A stretch of 64,000 nucleotides of DNA from Cellulomonas cellasea (lineage in GTDB: Bacteria; Actinomycetota; Actinomycetes; Actinomycetales; Cellulomonadaceae): positions 62,001-126,000 of the forward strand of contig NZ_BJLR01000017.1 in assembly GCF_006538745.1 (NCBI RefSeq). The letters run 5' to 3'. The notes beneath the pieces were generated by a model. It did no database searches and had not been told where the DNA came from. It saw only the letters and a list, made by a program, of their open reading frames with translations. A program made the translations under genes and the position numbers. Positions 45,830 through 55,489 of this stretch are shown piece by piece. Numbering within the stretch: the first letter of the stretch is position 1; each line of letters begins with the position of its first letter.

Positions 45830-48028
45830 CTACACGGACGCCACCGGTCGCGCGGGGCGGGGGACCTCCGTGACGGCGCTCGACACCGATGTCGACGCGG
45901 GGTCGGGGAGCTCGTCGGCGGGCAGCGCCTGCGCGTAGTGGTAGCCCTGCGCCTGGTCGACGTCGAGGCTCCGCAGCATGTCGGCGGTCGCGGCGTCCTC
46001 GACGCCCTCGGCCACGACGGTCAGGCCGAACGAGTGCGCGAGGTCGACCATGGCCTTGACGACGACGCCCGACCCGCGCCCGCTCGACGCGAGGCTCGTC
46101 GCGGTCAGCCCGGTCACGAAGCGGCGGTCGATCTTGAGCTGGTCGACGGGCAGGTCGAGGAGCTGGGAGATCGAGGTGTTGCCGATCCCGAAGTCGTCGA
46201 TCGCGACCTGCACGCCGAGCGCGGACAGGCGCTCGAGCACCGGGACGATGCGCGACGGCTCCGTGACCAGCGCGGTCTCGGTGATCTCGACCTCGAGCAG
46301 CGCGGCGGGGACGTCGTGCTCGAGCAGCAGGTCCTCGATGAGCAGGACGACCGTAGGGGACGTGACGTCGTGCGCCGAGAGGTTGACGGCGACCGGCGTC
46401 GTGCGGCCCTGGCCCTGCCACTGCGCGAGCTGGGCGACGACGGTCGTGAGCGCGAAGCGGGTGAGCTCGTGGATGAGGCCCGACTGCTCGGCGAGCGGCA
46501 CGAAGAGGTCCGGCGGGAGCAGCCCGCGCGTGGGGTGGCGCCAGCGGATCAGCGCCTCGTAGCCGGCGGTGCGGCCGGTCCGCAGGTCGACCTTCGGCTG
46601 GTAGTGCAGCTCGAGCTCGGCGGGCCCGTCGACCACGTCGCCGCCGGTGCCCCCACCCCCGGACGCCGGCGCCCCGCGCACGCCCCCACGCCCTGTGCTG
46701 CGGGCCCCGAGCGCGCGGTGCAGGTCCCCGAGCAGCACGAGCCGCGCGGGGGAGGAGTCGTCCTCGTCGGGGGAGTACACGGCGACGCCCAGGCGGTGCG
46801 CCTTGGCGGTGTACATCGCGACGTCGGCCATCCGCATGAGCGACGTCGCGTCGTCCGCGTGGTCCGGCAGGCACGCGACGCCGATCGACGTCTCGACGTG
46901 CAGCGGCAGCTCGCCGAGCACGAACGGCGCCGCGAACACCCCGCGCACGCGCTGCGCCAGGCGCTCCGCGTCCTCGACGCTGTGCACCTCGGGCAGCAGG
47001 ACCGCGAACTCGTCGCCGCCCAGGCGCGCCACGAGGTCCTCGTCGCGCAGCACGTCGCGCAGCCGGGCCGCGACCTGCTCGAGCAGCTCGTCGCCGCGGT
47101 CGTGGCCCAGCGAGTCGTTGATGTCCTTGAACCGGTCGACGTCGAGCAGCACGAGGCCCACGCGCGTGCCCTCCTCGTGCGCGCGCTCGATGGACCGGGC
47201 GAGCCGGTCGGCGAGGAGCCGGCGGTTGGGCAGGCCGGTGAGCGAGTCGAGCAGCGCGAGGCGCGCGTTGTCGAGCGCGGAGGTCTGCAGCCGGCGGGAC
47301 GCGGTCAGCACGGTGCGGAACAGCAGCAGCCACAGGATCACGAGCCCCGCGGCGACGACGACGGTGACGGTGCGGCTGCCGTCGCGCAGGGCCGCGGTCG
47401 TCGCCGTGTGGTCGAGCACGACCTCGGCGGCCCCGACGATCTGGCCGTCGACGGACATCGGCGTGTAGACCGACAGCACCTCGCGCTGCGTGCCGCCGAG
47501 GGTGCCGCCCCGGACGTCGGTGACCACGCGCGCGTCGGGCGTGGCCCGGCGGGTCGCGGCGTCGAGCCGGTCGCCGTCCGCGAACCCGGTCGAGGCGCTC
47601 TCGGAGTCGTAGAGCAGGTTGCCGTCGAACGTCCACAGGCGCAGCGAGACGAGCCGACCCTCGTAGCCCGCGAGCTCGTCCTCGAGGCGCGCGCGCTGCG
47701 CCGGGTCGAGCAGCGCGAGCGTGAAGGACTCGGCGTCGACCGCGCGCCCGGCGTAGACGGCGACGGTCTGGGCGGCGTCGACGCCGTCGCGCAGGGCCTG
47801 GCGCTGCAGGACGCCGGAGATGGTCACCACGAGGGTCGCCCCGAGCGTGAGCATGGCGAGCACGCTCACGACGGCGAAGTACCGGGTCAGGGACCAGCGG
47901 CGACGGGCGGGAGGCAGGGTGACCTCGCGGGGGCGGGACGGGGCGGCGGGGGACGCGCGAGCCCGGGGAGGCGGGGCTCGTGCCACACAGTAGGGGAGTG
48001 GAAGGGACAATTGTGAGATTCTCCTCAT
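45830..48028 (-). CDS. Membrane GGDEF-EAL cyclic-di-GMP enzyme
   Basis: A 732-residue protein. One membrane helix near 50-72, an extracytoplasmic sensor region (about 75-220, CHASE/dCache-like size) and a second helix near 222-240 precede GGDEF (GGDEF337-341, intact) and EAL (EAL491-493, with ITET, IDDFGIG, LKIDRR and AEGVE, intact). Both synthesis and hydrolysis are possible. It is divergent from a PilZ receptor gene 158 nt away and downstream of nothing, so local signalling to that receptor is plausible. Confidence 0.92.
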   Translation of the reverse strand: MRRISQLSLPLPYCVARAPPPRARASPAAPSRPREVTLPPARRRWSLTRYFAVVSVLAMLTLGATLVVTISGVLQRQALRDGVDAAQTVAVYAGRAVDAESFTLALLDPAQRARLEDELAGYEGRLVSLRLWTFDGNLLYDSESASTGFADGDRLDAATRRATPDARVVTDVRGGTLGGTQREVLSVYTPMSVDGQIVGAAEVVLDHTATTAALRDGSRTVTVVVAAGLVILWLLLFRTVLTASRRLQTSALDNARLALLDSLTGLPNRRLLADRLARSIERAHEEGTRVGLVLLDVDRFKDINDSLGHDRGDELLEQVAARLRDVLRDEDLVARLGGDEFAVLLPEVHSVEDAERLAQRVRGVFAAPFVLGELPLHVETSIGVACLPDHADDATSLMRMADVAMYTAKAHRLGVAVYSPDEDDSSPARLVLLGDLHRALGARSTGRGGVRGAPASGGGGTGGDVVDGPAELELHYQPKVDLRTGRTAGYEALIRWRHPTRGLLPPDLFVPLAEQSGLIHELTRFALTTVVAQLAQWQGQGRTTPVAVNLSAHDVTSPTVVLLIEDLLLEHDVPAALLEVEITETALVTEPSRIVPVLERLSALGVQVAIDDFGIGNTSISQLLDLPVDQLKIDRRFVTGLTATSLASSGRGSGVVVKAMVDLAHSFGLTVVAEGVEDAATADMLRSLDVDQAQGYHYAQALPADELPDPASTSVSSAVTEVPRPARPVASV

Positions 48029-48185
48029 GGGACGCGCCGTTCTCTGGACGGACGTCCGAGTTCACCCCGCGCCCCCGGCGGCATTCACCCGCGCGGCGGC
48101 ATCCGACACCCTGCCGCGCCGGTAGCGTCGGACCGAGGAACAGCCTCACTGCGGCCCCCGGGCCGCGTCCATGGACGGACACCCG

Positions 48186-48833
48186 ATGCACGAGCTCTCC
48201 CCCTGCACGGTCCGCGCGGCGGACGACGACGTGACCGTCGTCGGCTTCGTGCGCGCGTTCGAGGGCGACACGCTGACCATCGGCTCGGAGGACCTCGTGC
48301 GCGGGCTCGCCACCGGCGGGGACGTCACCGTCCAGGTCCTCGACGAGGTCCGCGGCGAGTGCCTGTACGCCGGCTTCGTCTCGCGCGTCGCGGGCGACCA
48401 GGTCGAGATCGCCGACGTCGATCTCGTGGCGACCCTGCAGAAGCGCGAGGTCGCCCGCGTGCGCACCTCCGTGCCGTGCCGCGGCGTCGTGACGCGCCCC
48501 GCCGAGGTGTTCCTCGAGGCGCTCGACGACGGCCAGGTGCCGCACCCCGGCGGCGAGCACGACCTCGACTTCACCGTCCTCGACATCAGCGCGCACGGCA
48601 TGCGCGTCCTCGCGCGCGACACCGTGCCCGTCGGCAGCGTCATCCGCTTCGAGTTCCCCGAGCTCGACGCGCCGTTCCTGCTCGCCGCCGTCGTCGTGCG
48701 CGGCCAGGAGTCCCGCACCGGCATGCACTACGGCTGCCGCTTCGAGGGGACGACGGACCGCGAGGCCGACGCGCTGTTCGCCTACGTGATGCGCACCCAG
48801 GGCGCCCAGCGCCGCGAGCGCCTGCGCATCTGA
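48186..48833 (+). CDS. PilZ-domain cyclic-di-GMP receptor
   Basis: A 215-residue protein with an N-terminal YcgR-like barrel (about 1-85) and a C-terminal PilZ domain (about 86-205). The ligand motif RxxxR is KREVARVRTSVPCRG and the second motif DxSxxG is DISAHG. It therefore looks able to bind c-di-GMP. ATG 48171 is an alternative start. Its target could be motility, secretion or the surface polymers encoded in this region; divergence from the GGDEF-EAL gene supports a linked role. Confidence 0.88.
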   Translation: MHELSPCTVRAADDDVTVVGFVRAFEGDTLTIGSEDLVRGLATGGDVTVQVLDEVRGECLYAGFVSRVAGDQVEIADVDLVATLQKREVARVRTSVPCRGVVTRPAEVFLEALDDGQVPHPGGEHDLDFTVLDISAHGMRVLARDTVPVGSVIRFEFPELDAPFLLAAVVVRGQESRTGMHYGCRFEGTTDREADALFAYVMRTQGAQRRERLRI

Positions 48834-48906
48834 CGTCCGTCGCCCCGAGCGGCCGGCAGCGGCAGCTCCGCCGCGCGCCGCACGCCGCGTCGGGCGACGA
48901 TCAGGC

Positions 48907-49362
48907 ATGCGCCCCGGCCTCCTCGCCCGCACCGCCCGCCTGCTCGACGGTTCCCTGACGCTGCGCGCCCACGGCGGGGTCGACGCGGCGACCGCGTGGC
49001 GCCGCTACGACGAGCTCGCGCTGTGGCCGCGGTGGGCGCCTCACCTGCGCCGGGTCGACTCCGACGCCGCCACGCTGACCGCGGGCGGGCGGGGCCGCGT
49101 CCGGGGGCCGTTCGGGGTCACCGCGCGGTTCGCGGTCGTCGCCGTCGACCACGACCGGCGACGGTGGACGTGGCGCGTGCGGTCCGGGCCGCTCGCGGTC
49201 GTCCTCGAGCACGGCGTCGACCGCGGCCCGGACGGCGCGGGCTCGCGCACGTGGCTCACGATGCGGGGCCCGTACCCCGCGCTGCTCGGCTACGCCCCGC
49301 TCGCGTGGTGGGCGCTGCACCGGCTCGTGAGCCGCCCCCGGCTGCCCGGGACGGCGGCGTGA
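48907..49362 (+). CDS. SRPBCC-family (polyketide cyclase/START-like) protein
   Basis: A 151-residue protein of the helix-grip fold: VDAATAWRRYDELALWPRWAPHLRRVDSDAATLTAGGRGRVRGPFGVTARFAVVAVDHDRRRWTWRV. It is probably a small-molecule or lipid binder; the ligand is unknown. GACGAT lies 5 nt before the ATG, with no ribosome site. Confidence 0.75.
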   Translation: MRPGLLARTARLLDGSLTLRAHGGVDAATAWRRYDELALWPRWAPHLRRVDSDAATLTAGGRGRVRGPFGVTARFAVVAVDHDRRRWTWRVRSGPLAVVLEHGVDRGPDGAGSRTWLTMRGPYPALLGYAPLAWWALHRLVSRPRLPGTAA

Positions 49363-49464
49363 GCACACCCCGCCGGACCCCCGCACGGGCGGCGTGAGCA
49401 CGCCCCGCCGGATCCCCGCACGCCGCAGGTGCCGAGGCGCACGGCCGGACCTACAGTGACCCGG

Positions 49465-50118
49465 GTGCAGCCCACCCCGCCGCCGGCCCTCGCGCCGCAG
49501 CCCCGCTGGGTCCCCGCCGACGCCGTCCGCGTCGCCGGCGTGCTCAGCGTGCTCGTGGCGCTCACGTTCGACGCGGTCGCGGTCGCCCTCATGCTGCTCG
49601 TGCTCGGCGGGCTCGTCGTCCCGCGCGTGCTGCGCGTCCCCGGCGCGCTCGACGTCGCGTACGGCGCGGGGCTGCTCGTCGCCGCGTGGAGCGGGATCCT
49701 CGACGTGTACGAGGCGATCGCCTGGTGGGACCTCGTCGTGCACCTCGTCGTCACCGGGCTCGTCGCGGCCGTCGCCTACCTCGCGGTCGTCCGCCTCGGC
49801 GCGGCGCTGCACCCCCGCGACGCCACGACGCGCGGGCAGCGGGCCGGCGTCGTCCTGCTGACCGTCGGCCTCGGGCTCGCGCTCGGGGTGCAGTGGGAGA
49901 TCAGCGAGTGGCTCGGCCACACGTACCTCGACGAGTCGATCTACGTGAGCGAGGCCGACACGATCGGCGACCTCGTGGCGGACGGCCTCGGGTCGGTCCT
50001 CGCGGGCGTCGTGCTCGTGCGCCGCGGGGCGGCGTCCTCGGCCTCCGCCACGAGCGAGCGGCCCAGCAGGTCGCCCGCGCGGTCGCCAGGCACGGCCCGG
50101 TCGAACAGGAACCCCTGA
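49465..50118 (+). CDS. Membrane protein, DUF2238/YjdF-like pattern
   Basis: A 217-residue protein with five or six membrane segments and the paired motifs WWDLVVHLVVTG and WEISEWLGH...EADTIGDLVADGLGS seen in the YjdF-like group. GTG 49465 is chosen because TACAGT lies 7 nt upstream; GTG 49456 is possible. The Ser/Arg-rich tail of about 45 residues is encoded opposite the end of the large GGDEF-EAL gene, a 178-nt antisense overlap. Confidence 0.65.
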   Translation: MQPTPPPALAPQPRWVPADAVRVAGVLSVLVALTFDAVAVALMLLVLGGLVVPRVLRVPGALDVAYGAGLLVAAWSGILDVYEAIAWWDLVVHLVVTGLVAAVAYLAVVRLGAALHPRDATTRGQRAGVVLLTVGLGLALGVQWEISEWLGHTYLDESIYVSEADTIGDLVADGLGSVLAGVVLVRRGAASSASATSERPSRSPARSPGTARSNRNP

Positions 50119-53100
50119 CCGCTCGCGCAGCCCACCTCGCGCAGCGCCGCGAGCTGACCGAGGGTCTCGATGCCCTCCGCGATGACCTCGAGCCCGAGCG
50201 CGCTGCCCATCGCGATGATCGCCTTGACGAGCTCGCGGCTCTGGGTGCCCTCGAGGATCTCGCTCACGAAGGACCGGTCGATCTTGAGCGCGTCGACCGG
50301 GTACCGGTGCACCGTCTGCAGCGACGAGTGCCCGGCGCCGAAGTCGTCGATGTGCAGCCGCAGGCCGGCCTCGTGCATCTGCGCCATGAGCTGGTGGGCG
50401 AGCTCGGGGCGCCGCATGATCACGCCCTCGGTGACCTCGAGCGTCAGGCACGTCGCGTCGAGCCGGTGGCGGCGCAGGCACGCCAGGACGTGCTCGACGA
50501 GGCCCGCGTGCCAGAACTCGCGGTCGGAGATGTTCACGCTGACGTTGACGGGCCCGTCGTACTGCTCGCGCCACTGCGCGACCTGGCGGCACACGTCCTC
50601 GAGGATCCAGCGCCCGAGCCGGACGACGAGCCCGGTCTCCTCCATGAGCGGCAGGAACTCGCCCGGCCCGAGCAGCCCGCGGGTCGGGTGCGCCCACCGC
50701 ACGAGCGCCTCGAAGCGGTGCACGTGGCCCGCCGCGAGGTCGACGATCGGCTGGTAGTGCACCGCGAACTGCTGCTCGTCGAGGGCCGCCTGGACCTCGG
50801 CCTGGAGCCGGACGTGGTGGACGGCCTCGTCGTGCATCGCGGCGTCGAAGTAGGAGAGCGTCCCCGGCTCGTGCGACTTGGCGTGGTACATCGCGGTGTC
50901 CGCGTCGCGCAGCACGTCCTCGGCCCGCTCGTAGCTCACCGCTGACGACGCGATGCCGAGGCTCGCGGTGACCCACAGCGCGTGCCCGTCGATCTCGACC
51001 GGCCGCGCGAGGCTGTTCTGGATCCGGCGCGCGACGCGGGGGACCTGCTCGGGGTCGATGGCGTCGAGCAGCACCGCGAACTCGTCGCCGCCGAACCGGG
51101 CCGCGGTGTCCTGCGGGCGCAGCACCGAGCGGATCCGGTCGCTGACCGCGCGCAGCAGCCGGTCGCCGACCTGGTGGCCGAGCGAGTCGTTGACGACCTT
51201 GAACCGGTCGAGGTCGAGGAAGACGACCGCGAACGGCACCTCGTTCCGGACCCACCGGTCCACGCTCGCCGTGAGCCGCTCGAGGAACATGCGCCGGTTC
51301 GGCAGGCCCGTCGCGGCGTCGTACAGCGCGTTGCGGCGCAGCTCCTCCTCGAGGCGCTTGCGGTCGTCGATGTCGGTGAGCGAGCCGAGGATCGTGCGGG
51401 CCCGCGCGTCCCCGTCGCCGCGCGTGACCGGCATCGCCCGCGCGAGCATCCAGCGGTGCTCGGTGTGGCTCGGGCCGCGGAAGCGGTACTCGATCTCGGC
51501 GTGCGGGAGCGTCCCGTCGACGACGAGGAGCAGCTCGGTGCGGAAGCGCTCGGCGTCCTCGGGGTGCACGCCCTGGAACCACAGCCGCTGCATCTCCGCG
51601 GAGTCGGGGTGCCCCTGCGCGCGGTCGAGCCCGAGCAGGTCGGCGCAGCGGTCCGAGAACGACATCGCGCCGTCGTGCGGGTCCCACTCCCACAGGCCCT
51701 CGTTCATGGCCCGCGCGAGCATCGCGTACCGCTCCTCGGAGGTGCGCAGCGTCTCGGTGAGCTGCTCCTGCTCGAACGCCGCGCACAGCAGCGCCGCCCA
51801 GTGGTTGTAGGTGTCGCGCCCCGCGGACGTGTCGATCGGGCCGACGACGGCGAGCGTGCCCCAGTCGGTGCCGTTGGCCCGGACCGGCATGAGGTAGGTG
51901 ACCTCGCCGCGGCTCGCGTCCGCGGCCTCGACGAGCTCGACGGGCGGGAACTGCTCGGGGCGCACCGCGTCGCCGACCCGCGCCGAGCGCACGAGGCCGT
52001 CGGGGTCGTGGACGCCCTCGACGACGAGCCGCCCGTCGCGCCAGCGCGCGAGCACCCCGACGCGGACGTGCGAGCGCGCGAGCCAGCGCAGCCGGCCCGG
52101 ATCGTCCGTCCCGTGCCCGAGCAGGCCCATCCCGATCTCGTACTGCTCCTGGTTCGCGTTGCGCAGCTCGTCGGCGCGGCCCACGTAGAGGCCGGCCTGG
52201 ATGCGCCAGAGCACCGCGGACGCGCGGCTGCCGATGCCCTCGACCAGGCCGCGGACCGTGCCGGGCCCCTCGAGCGCCGCGAGCCGGTCCTGCACGTAGC
52301 GGGTGAGCGCGTCGTCGACCCGCTGGAGCACCTCGGGCCGGTGCACGTGCGCGGACAGCGGGCCGAGCACCGCGGTGACGCGGTCGTGGTCGGGGCGCTC
52401 CCCGGTCGCGACGACGCGGTCGACCGCCGCCGCGAGCGCGTCGAGCGTCGCCTGCACCGCGTGGCGTGCGTCGACGAGCGGCGACCCGGCGACGAGCACC
52501 GCGTTGAGCCGTGACTCGAGGGCCTCGAGCGCCTCGGCGGGGCTGACCCGCGCCGACGCGGGCCGCTCGTCGGACGCCGCGCACCCGCACGACGCCCGGG
52601 CGACGACCTGCGAGGGCGGTGCGTGGCCGGCGGGATCGGGGCTGCTGCCGCGGAGCTCGTCGAGCAGCAGGCGCCCGGCGAGCGCGCCGATGCTGTCGAA
52701 GCGCTGGTTGACGGTCGTGAGCGTCGGGCTCGTGAACGCGCCGGCCTCGACGTTGTCGAACCCGACGACGGCGAGGTCGTGCGGGACGGCCACGCCGGCC
52801 GCGGCGACGGCCGGGACGAAGCCGAGCGCGTTGCGGTCGGTCGCGAACATCACGCCGGTCGGCCGGTCGTCCGAGGCGAGGAACGCGGCGGCGGCCTGCG
52901 CCCCGCCGTGCTCGACGTTGTTCGCGACGGGGTAGAAGTGCGCGGGGTCGGCGACGAGGCCGAGCTCCTCGAGCGCGGCGACGTACGCGACGTGGCGCTC
53001 GACCATGTCGGGCTGGGCGAGGCAGCCGACGAACCCGATGCGCGTGTGCCCGTGCTCGGCGAGGTGGCGCACCGCGTCGCGCGTGCCCTGCGCGTTGTCG

Positions 53101-53426
53101 GGCATCGCGACGGGCGCGTCGAACCCGGGGATGCGGTTGCTCGTGAGCGTCACGGCCTTGCCCGCGGCGCGCACCGCCTCGAGGTACGCGCGCGGGACGG
53201 CGGCGGAGACGGAGACGACGGAGTCGACGTGGTCCCACGCGTACCGGCCCGTGAACGGCGGGGGCTCGACGGCGTCGTCGTTCATCAGCCCGGCGTCGAG
53301 GGTCTGCGCGACGACGACCCGCCGCCCGCTCCGGCCGAGCTCGCGCGTGACGCCGGCGAGCACCTCGCCGAAGTAGTCGCCCGTGGCCCACTGGCTGAGG
53401 ACCAGGACGGCGTTCGGGGTGGTCAC
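49941..53426 (-). CDS. LacI-type sugar-binding domain fused to PAS-GGDEF-EAL
   Basis: A 1161-residue protein with neither signal peptide nor membrane helix. Residues about 5-285 form a periplasmic-binding-protein-like domain of the LacI/GalR effector type (DAGLMNDDAV, GFVGCLAQPDM, VMFATDRNALGFV, VVGFDNVEAGAFTSPTLTTVNQ) with no HTH. A helical/GAF-like stretch (about 300-590) and a PAS domain (about 595-730) follow, then GGDEF (779-783) and EAL (906-908, with EVTEG, IDDFGAG, LKIDRS, AEGIET). Both catalytic motifs are intact. It should link cytoplasmic sugar or ligand levels to c-di-GMP. AGGAGA precedes the GTG. Confidence 0.9.
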   Translation of the reverse strand: MTTPNAVLVLSQWATGDYFGEVLAGVTRELGRSGRRVVVAQTLDAGLMNDDAVEPPPFTGRYAWDHVDSVVSVSAAVPRAYLEAVRAAGKAVTLTSNRIPGFDAPVAMPDNAQGTRDAVRHLAEHGHTRIGFVGCLAQPDMVERHVAYVAALEELGLVADPAHFYPVANNVEHGGAQAAAAFLASDDRPTGVMFATDRNALGFVPAVAAAGVAVPHDLAVVGFDNVEAGAFTSPTLTTVNQRFDSIGALAGRLLLDELRGSSPDPAGHAPPSQVVARASCGCAASDERPASARVSPAEALEALESRLNAVLVAGSPLVDARHAVQATLDALAAAVDRVVATGERPDHDRVTAVLGPLSAHVHRPEVLQRVDDALTRYVQDRLAALEGPGTVRGLVEGIGSRASAVLWRIQAGLYVGRADELRNANQEQYEIGMGLLGHGTDDPGRLRWLARSHVRVGVLARWRDGRLVVEGVHDPDGLVRSARVGDAVRPEQFPPVELVEAADASRGEVTYLMPVRANGTDWGTLAVVGPIDTSAGRDTYNHWAALLCAAFEQEQLTETLRTSEERYAMLARAMNEGLWEWDPHDGAMSFSDRCADLLGLDRAQGHPDSAEMQRLWFQGVHPEDAERFRTELLLVVDGTLPHAEIEYRFRGPSHTEHRWMLARAMPVTRGDGDARARTILGSLTDIDDRKRLEEELRRNALYDAATGLPNRRMFLERLTASVDRWVRNEVPFAVVFLDLDRFKVVNDSLGHQVGDRLLRAVSDRIRSVLRPQDTAARFGGDEFAVLLDAIDPEQVPRVARRIQNSLARPVEIDGHALWVTASLGIASSAVSYERAEDVLRDADTAMYHAKSHEPGTLSYFDAAMHDEAVHHVRLQAEVQAALDEQQFAVHYQPIVDLAAGHVHRFEALVRWAHPTRGLLGPGEFLPLMEETGLVVRLGRWILEDVCRQVAQWREQYDGPVNVSVNISDREFWHAGLVEHVLACLRRHRLDATCLTLEVTEGVIMRRPELAHQLMAQMHEAGLRLHIDDFGAGHSSLQTVHRYPVDALKIDRSFVSEILEGTQSRELVKAIIAMGSALGLEVIAEGIETLGQLAALREVGCASGQGFLFDRAVPGDRAGDLLGRSLVAEAEDAAPRRTSTTPARTDPRPSATRSPIVSASLT

Positions 53427-53798
53427 GGGTCTCCTGGGGGTGGTGGGCTCGGCCGCGTGGCGCCGCGGTGCACGCCTCCCCATCGGCCGGCGCGCACAGG
53501 TCCTGACGATTCGGACGCCGCGGACCTGCCCGGACCTGGACGCTCGTCCGGTTTTCACCCGGTCGCGGGGGCGCCGGGAGGGTCTCGTGGGCGTGCCAGA
53601 CGGCCCCCGGAAGACCCGTGTGGCGCACGTGACGCGACAGACACGCACGTAAACGGCCCGCATGAGGCACACTGGGTGGTGCGATGCGCGCAACCAGCGC
53701 GTCCGACGTCGTGGAGCACCGGCGGGTCTCGAGCAGTCGAAACCCCGCAGAGCCGCCGCGAGCCCCGACCTCCTCCACCGCCGGAAAGGCGCCCCCTC
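53427..53798. other. 372-nt divergent intergenic region
   Basis: It lies between the sugar-binding GGDEF-EAL gene and the RNA helicase gene. It must hold both promoters, but I find no convincing -35/-10 pair. The helicase side would have a long leader, as is usual for cold-induced DEAD-box helicases. No open frame here looks coding. Confidence 0.4.
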
Positions 53799-55328
53799 AT
53801 GACCTTCTCTGCTCTCGGCGTGCCCGAGTCCCTCGTCCAGACCCTCACCGCGCAGGGCATCACCGCCCCGTTCCCGATCCAGACCGCGACGCTCCCGGAC
53901 ACCCTCCAGGGCCGCGACGTCCTGGGCCGCGGCCGCACCGGCTCGGGCAAGACCCTCGCGTTCGCCCTGCCGATGGTCGCGCGCCTCGCGGCGTCGACCG
54001 GCGCACGCCGCGCCGCCCGACCCCGGGGCCTGATCCTGGCCCCGACGCGGGAGCTCGCGACGCAGATCACCGCGACGCTCGAGCCGCTGGCCCGCGCCGA
54101 GCGCCTCAGCATCACGACGATCTTCGGCGGCGTCTCGCAGGGCCGTCAGGTCAGCGCGCTCAACGGCGGCATCGACATCCTCGTCGCGTGCCCCGGCCGC
54201 CTCGAGGACCTGCTCAAGCAGCGCTGCCTCACGCTCGACGGCGTCGAGATCACCGTGCTCGACGAGGCCGACCACATGGCCGACCTCGGGTTCCTCCCGG
54301 GCGTCAAGCGGATCATGGACCAGACGCCCAAGCGCGGTCAGCGGATGCTCTTCTCCGCGACGCTGGACAACGGCGTCGACCAGCTCGTCAAGCGCTACCT
54401 GAGCAACCCGCTCACGCACTCGGTCGACTCCGCGGAGTCCCCGGTCGCGAAGATGACGCACCACGTGCTCGCGGTCCCGGACGCCGAGGCCAAGCGCCTC
54501 GTCGTGCAGGAGCTCGCCTCGGGCACCGGTCGCCGCGTGCTGTTCATGCGCACCAAGCACCAGGCCAAGAAGCTCGCCAAGCAGCTCACGAGCGCGGGCA
54601 TCCCGGCGGTCGACCTGCACGGCAACCTCAGCCAGCCGGCCCGCGAGCGCAACCTCGAGGCGTTCTCCAACGGCTCGGTGCGCGTGCTCGTCGCGACCGA
54701 CATCGCGGCGCGCGGCATCCACGTCGACGACGTCGAGCTCGTCGTGCACGTCGACCCGCCGGCCGAGCACAAGGCGTACCTGCACCGCTCGGGCCGCACC
54801 GCCCGCGCCGGGTCCGAGGGCGTCGTCGTCACCGTCATGCTCCCCGAGCAGGCCGGCGACGTCCGCACGCTGACCCGCCAGGCCAAGATCAACGTCCAGC
54901 CGCAGCAGACCCGCCCGGGTTCGCGTGCGGTCGCCGAGCTCGTCGGCGAGGTCGCCGCACTCGTCACGCCGACGGCGGCGTCGCTCGGGATCACCCCGCC
55001 GCAGGGCCAGCCGCGTCGCGGTGACAGCCGTCCCGCCGGTGGCGGCAGCGGTCGTCGTCGCGGAGCCGGTGGCGGCGGCGGCGCGGCCGGCGGTCGCGGC
55101 CGTGGCGCCGGTGCCTCGGCGGCCGGTCAGGGCGGCGCCCCGGCGTCGGCCGGCGGCCGCAGCCAGGGTGGCGGCTCGTCGCGCGGCGGTCAGCCGGCGC
55201 GTCCGGCCCGTGCCGGCGGCGGCGCGCGTCGCGGCGGCGGCAGTACCTCGGTGTACTCGACCTCGACCGGCGGCGCGACGAGCGGCGCGGTCGCGATGTC
55301 GATGGCCGGGAACCGCCGCTCGCGCTGA
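53799..55328 (+). CDS. DEAD-box ATP-dependent RNA helicase with Gly/Arg-rich tail
   Basis: A 509-residue protein with the helicase core at about 1-380: Q-motif (FPIQTATLP), motif I TGSGKT, Ia PTREL, II DEAD, III SAT, IV-like VLFMRT, V ATDIAARGIHV, VI HRSGRTARAG. The tail (about 415-509) is Gly/Arg/Ser rich (GGSGRRRGAGGGGG), like RGG RNA-binding tails. It unwinds structured RNA in ribosome assembly or mRNA decay, often in the cold. GGAAAGG lies 11 nt before the ATG. Confidence 0.95.
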   Translation: MTFSALGVPESLVQTLTAQGITAPFPIQTATLPDTLQGRDVLGRGRTGSGKTLAFALPMVARLAASTGARRAARPRGLILAPTRELATQITATLEPLARAERLSITTIFGGVSQGRQVSALNGGIDILVACPGRLEDLLKQRCLTLDGVEITVLDEADHMADLGFLPGVKRIMDQTPKRGQRMLFSATLDNGVDQLVKRYLSNPLTHSVDSAESPVAKMTHHVLAVPDAEAKRLVVQELASGTGRRVLFMRTKHQAKKLAKQLTSAGIPAVDLHGNLSQPARERNLEAFSNGSVRVLVATDIAARGIHVDDVELVVHVDPPAEHKAYLHRSGRTARAGSEGVVVTVMLPEQAGDVRTLTRQAKINVQPQQTRPGSRAVAELVGEVAALVTPTAASLGITPPQGQPRRGDSRPAGGGSGRRRGAGGGGGAAGGRGRGAGASAAGQGGAPASAGGRSQGGGSSRGGQPARPARAGGGARRGGGSTSVYSTSTGGATSGAVAMSMAGNRRSR

Positions 55329-55344
55329 GCCCCTCGCGTCTCCC

Positions 55345-55379
55345 CGACGCCCCTGGCACCGTTGGTGCCGGGGGCGTCG
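55345..55379 (+). terminator. 16-bp hairpin terminator of the helicase gene
   Basis: CGACGCCCCTGGCACC, loop GTT, then the complement with one wobble pair, 16 nt after the stop. Confidence 0.7.
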
Positions 55380-55489
55380 GCGTGTCCGGGGCAGGCGGCC
55401 GCCCGCGCGCCGGGCGAGGCGCGTCCGGGGTCAGGCAGCCGGGCTCGCCCGCCGCGCGAGACGACGTCGCGTCGGCCGGCGGGCGCCGG

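Noticed and set aside
43716-48932. A 1738-codon open frame on the minus strand
   Set aside because: Only the segment from GTG 44945 encodes the SipW-type peptidase. The upstream part is an out-of-frame reading of the TasA-like and GGDEF-EAL genes and is almost wholly Arg, Ala, Gly and Pro.
48901-53778. A 1625-codon frame on the minus strand
   Set aside because: It runs in the wrong frame across the sugar-binding GGDEF-EAL gene and contains no recognisable domain.
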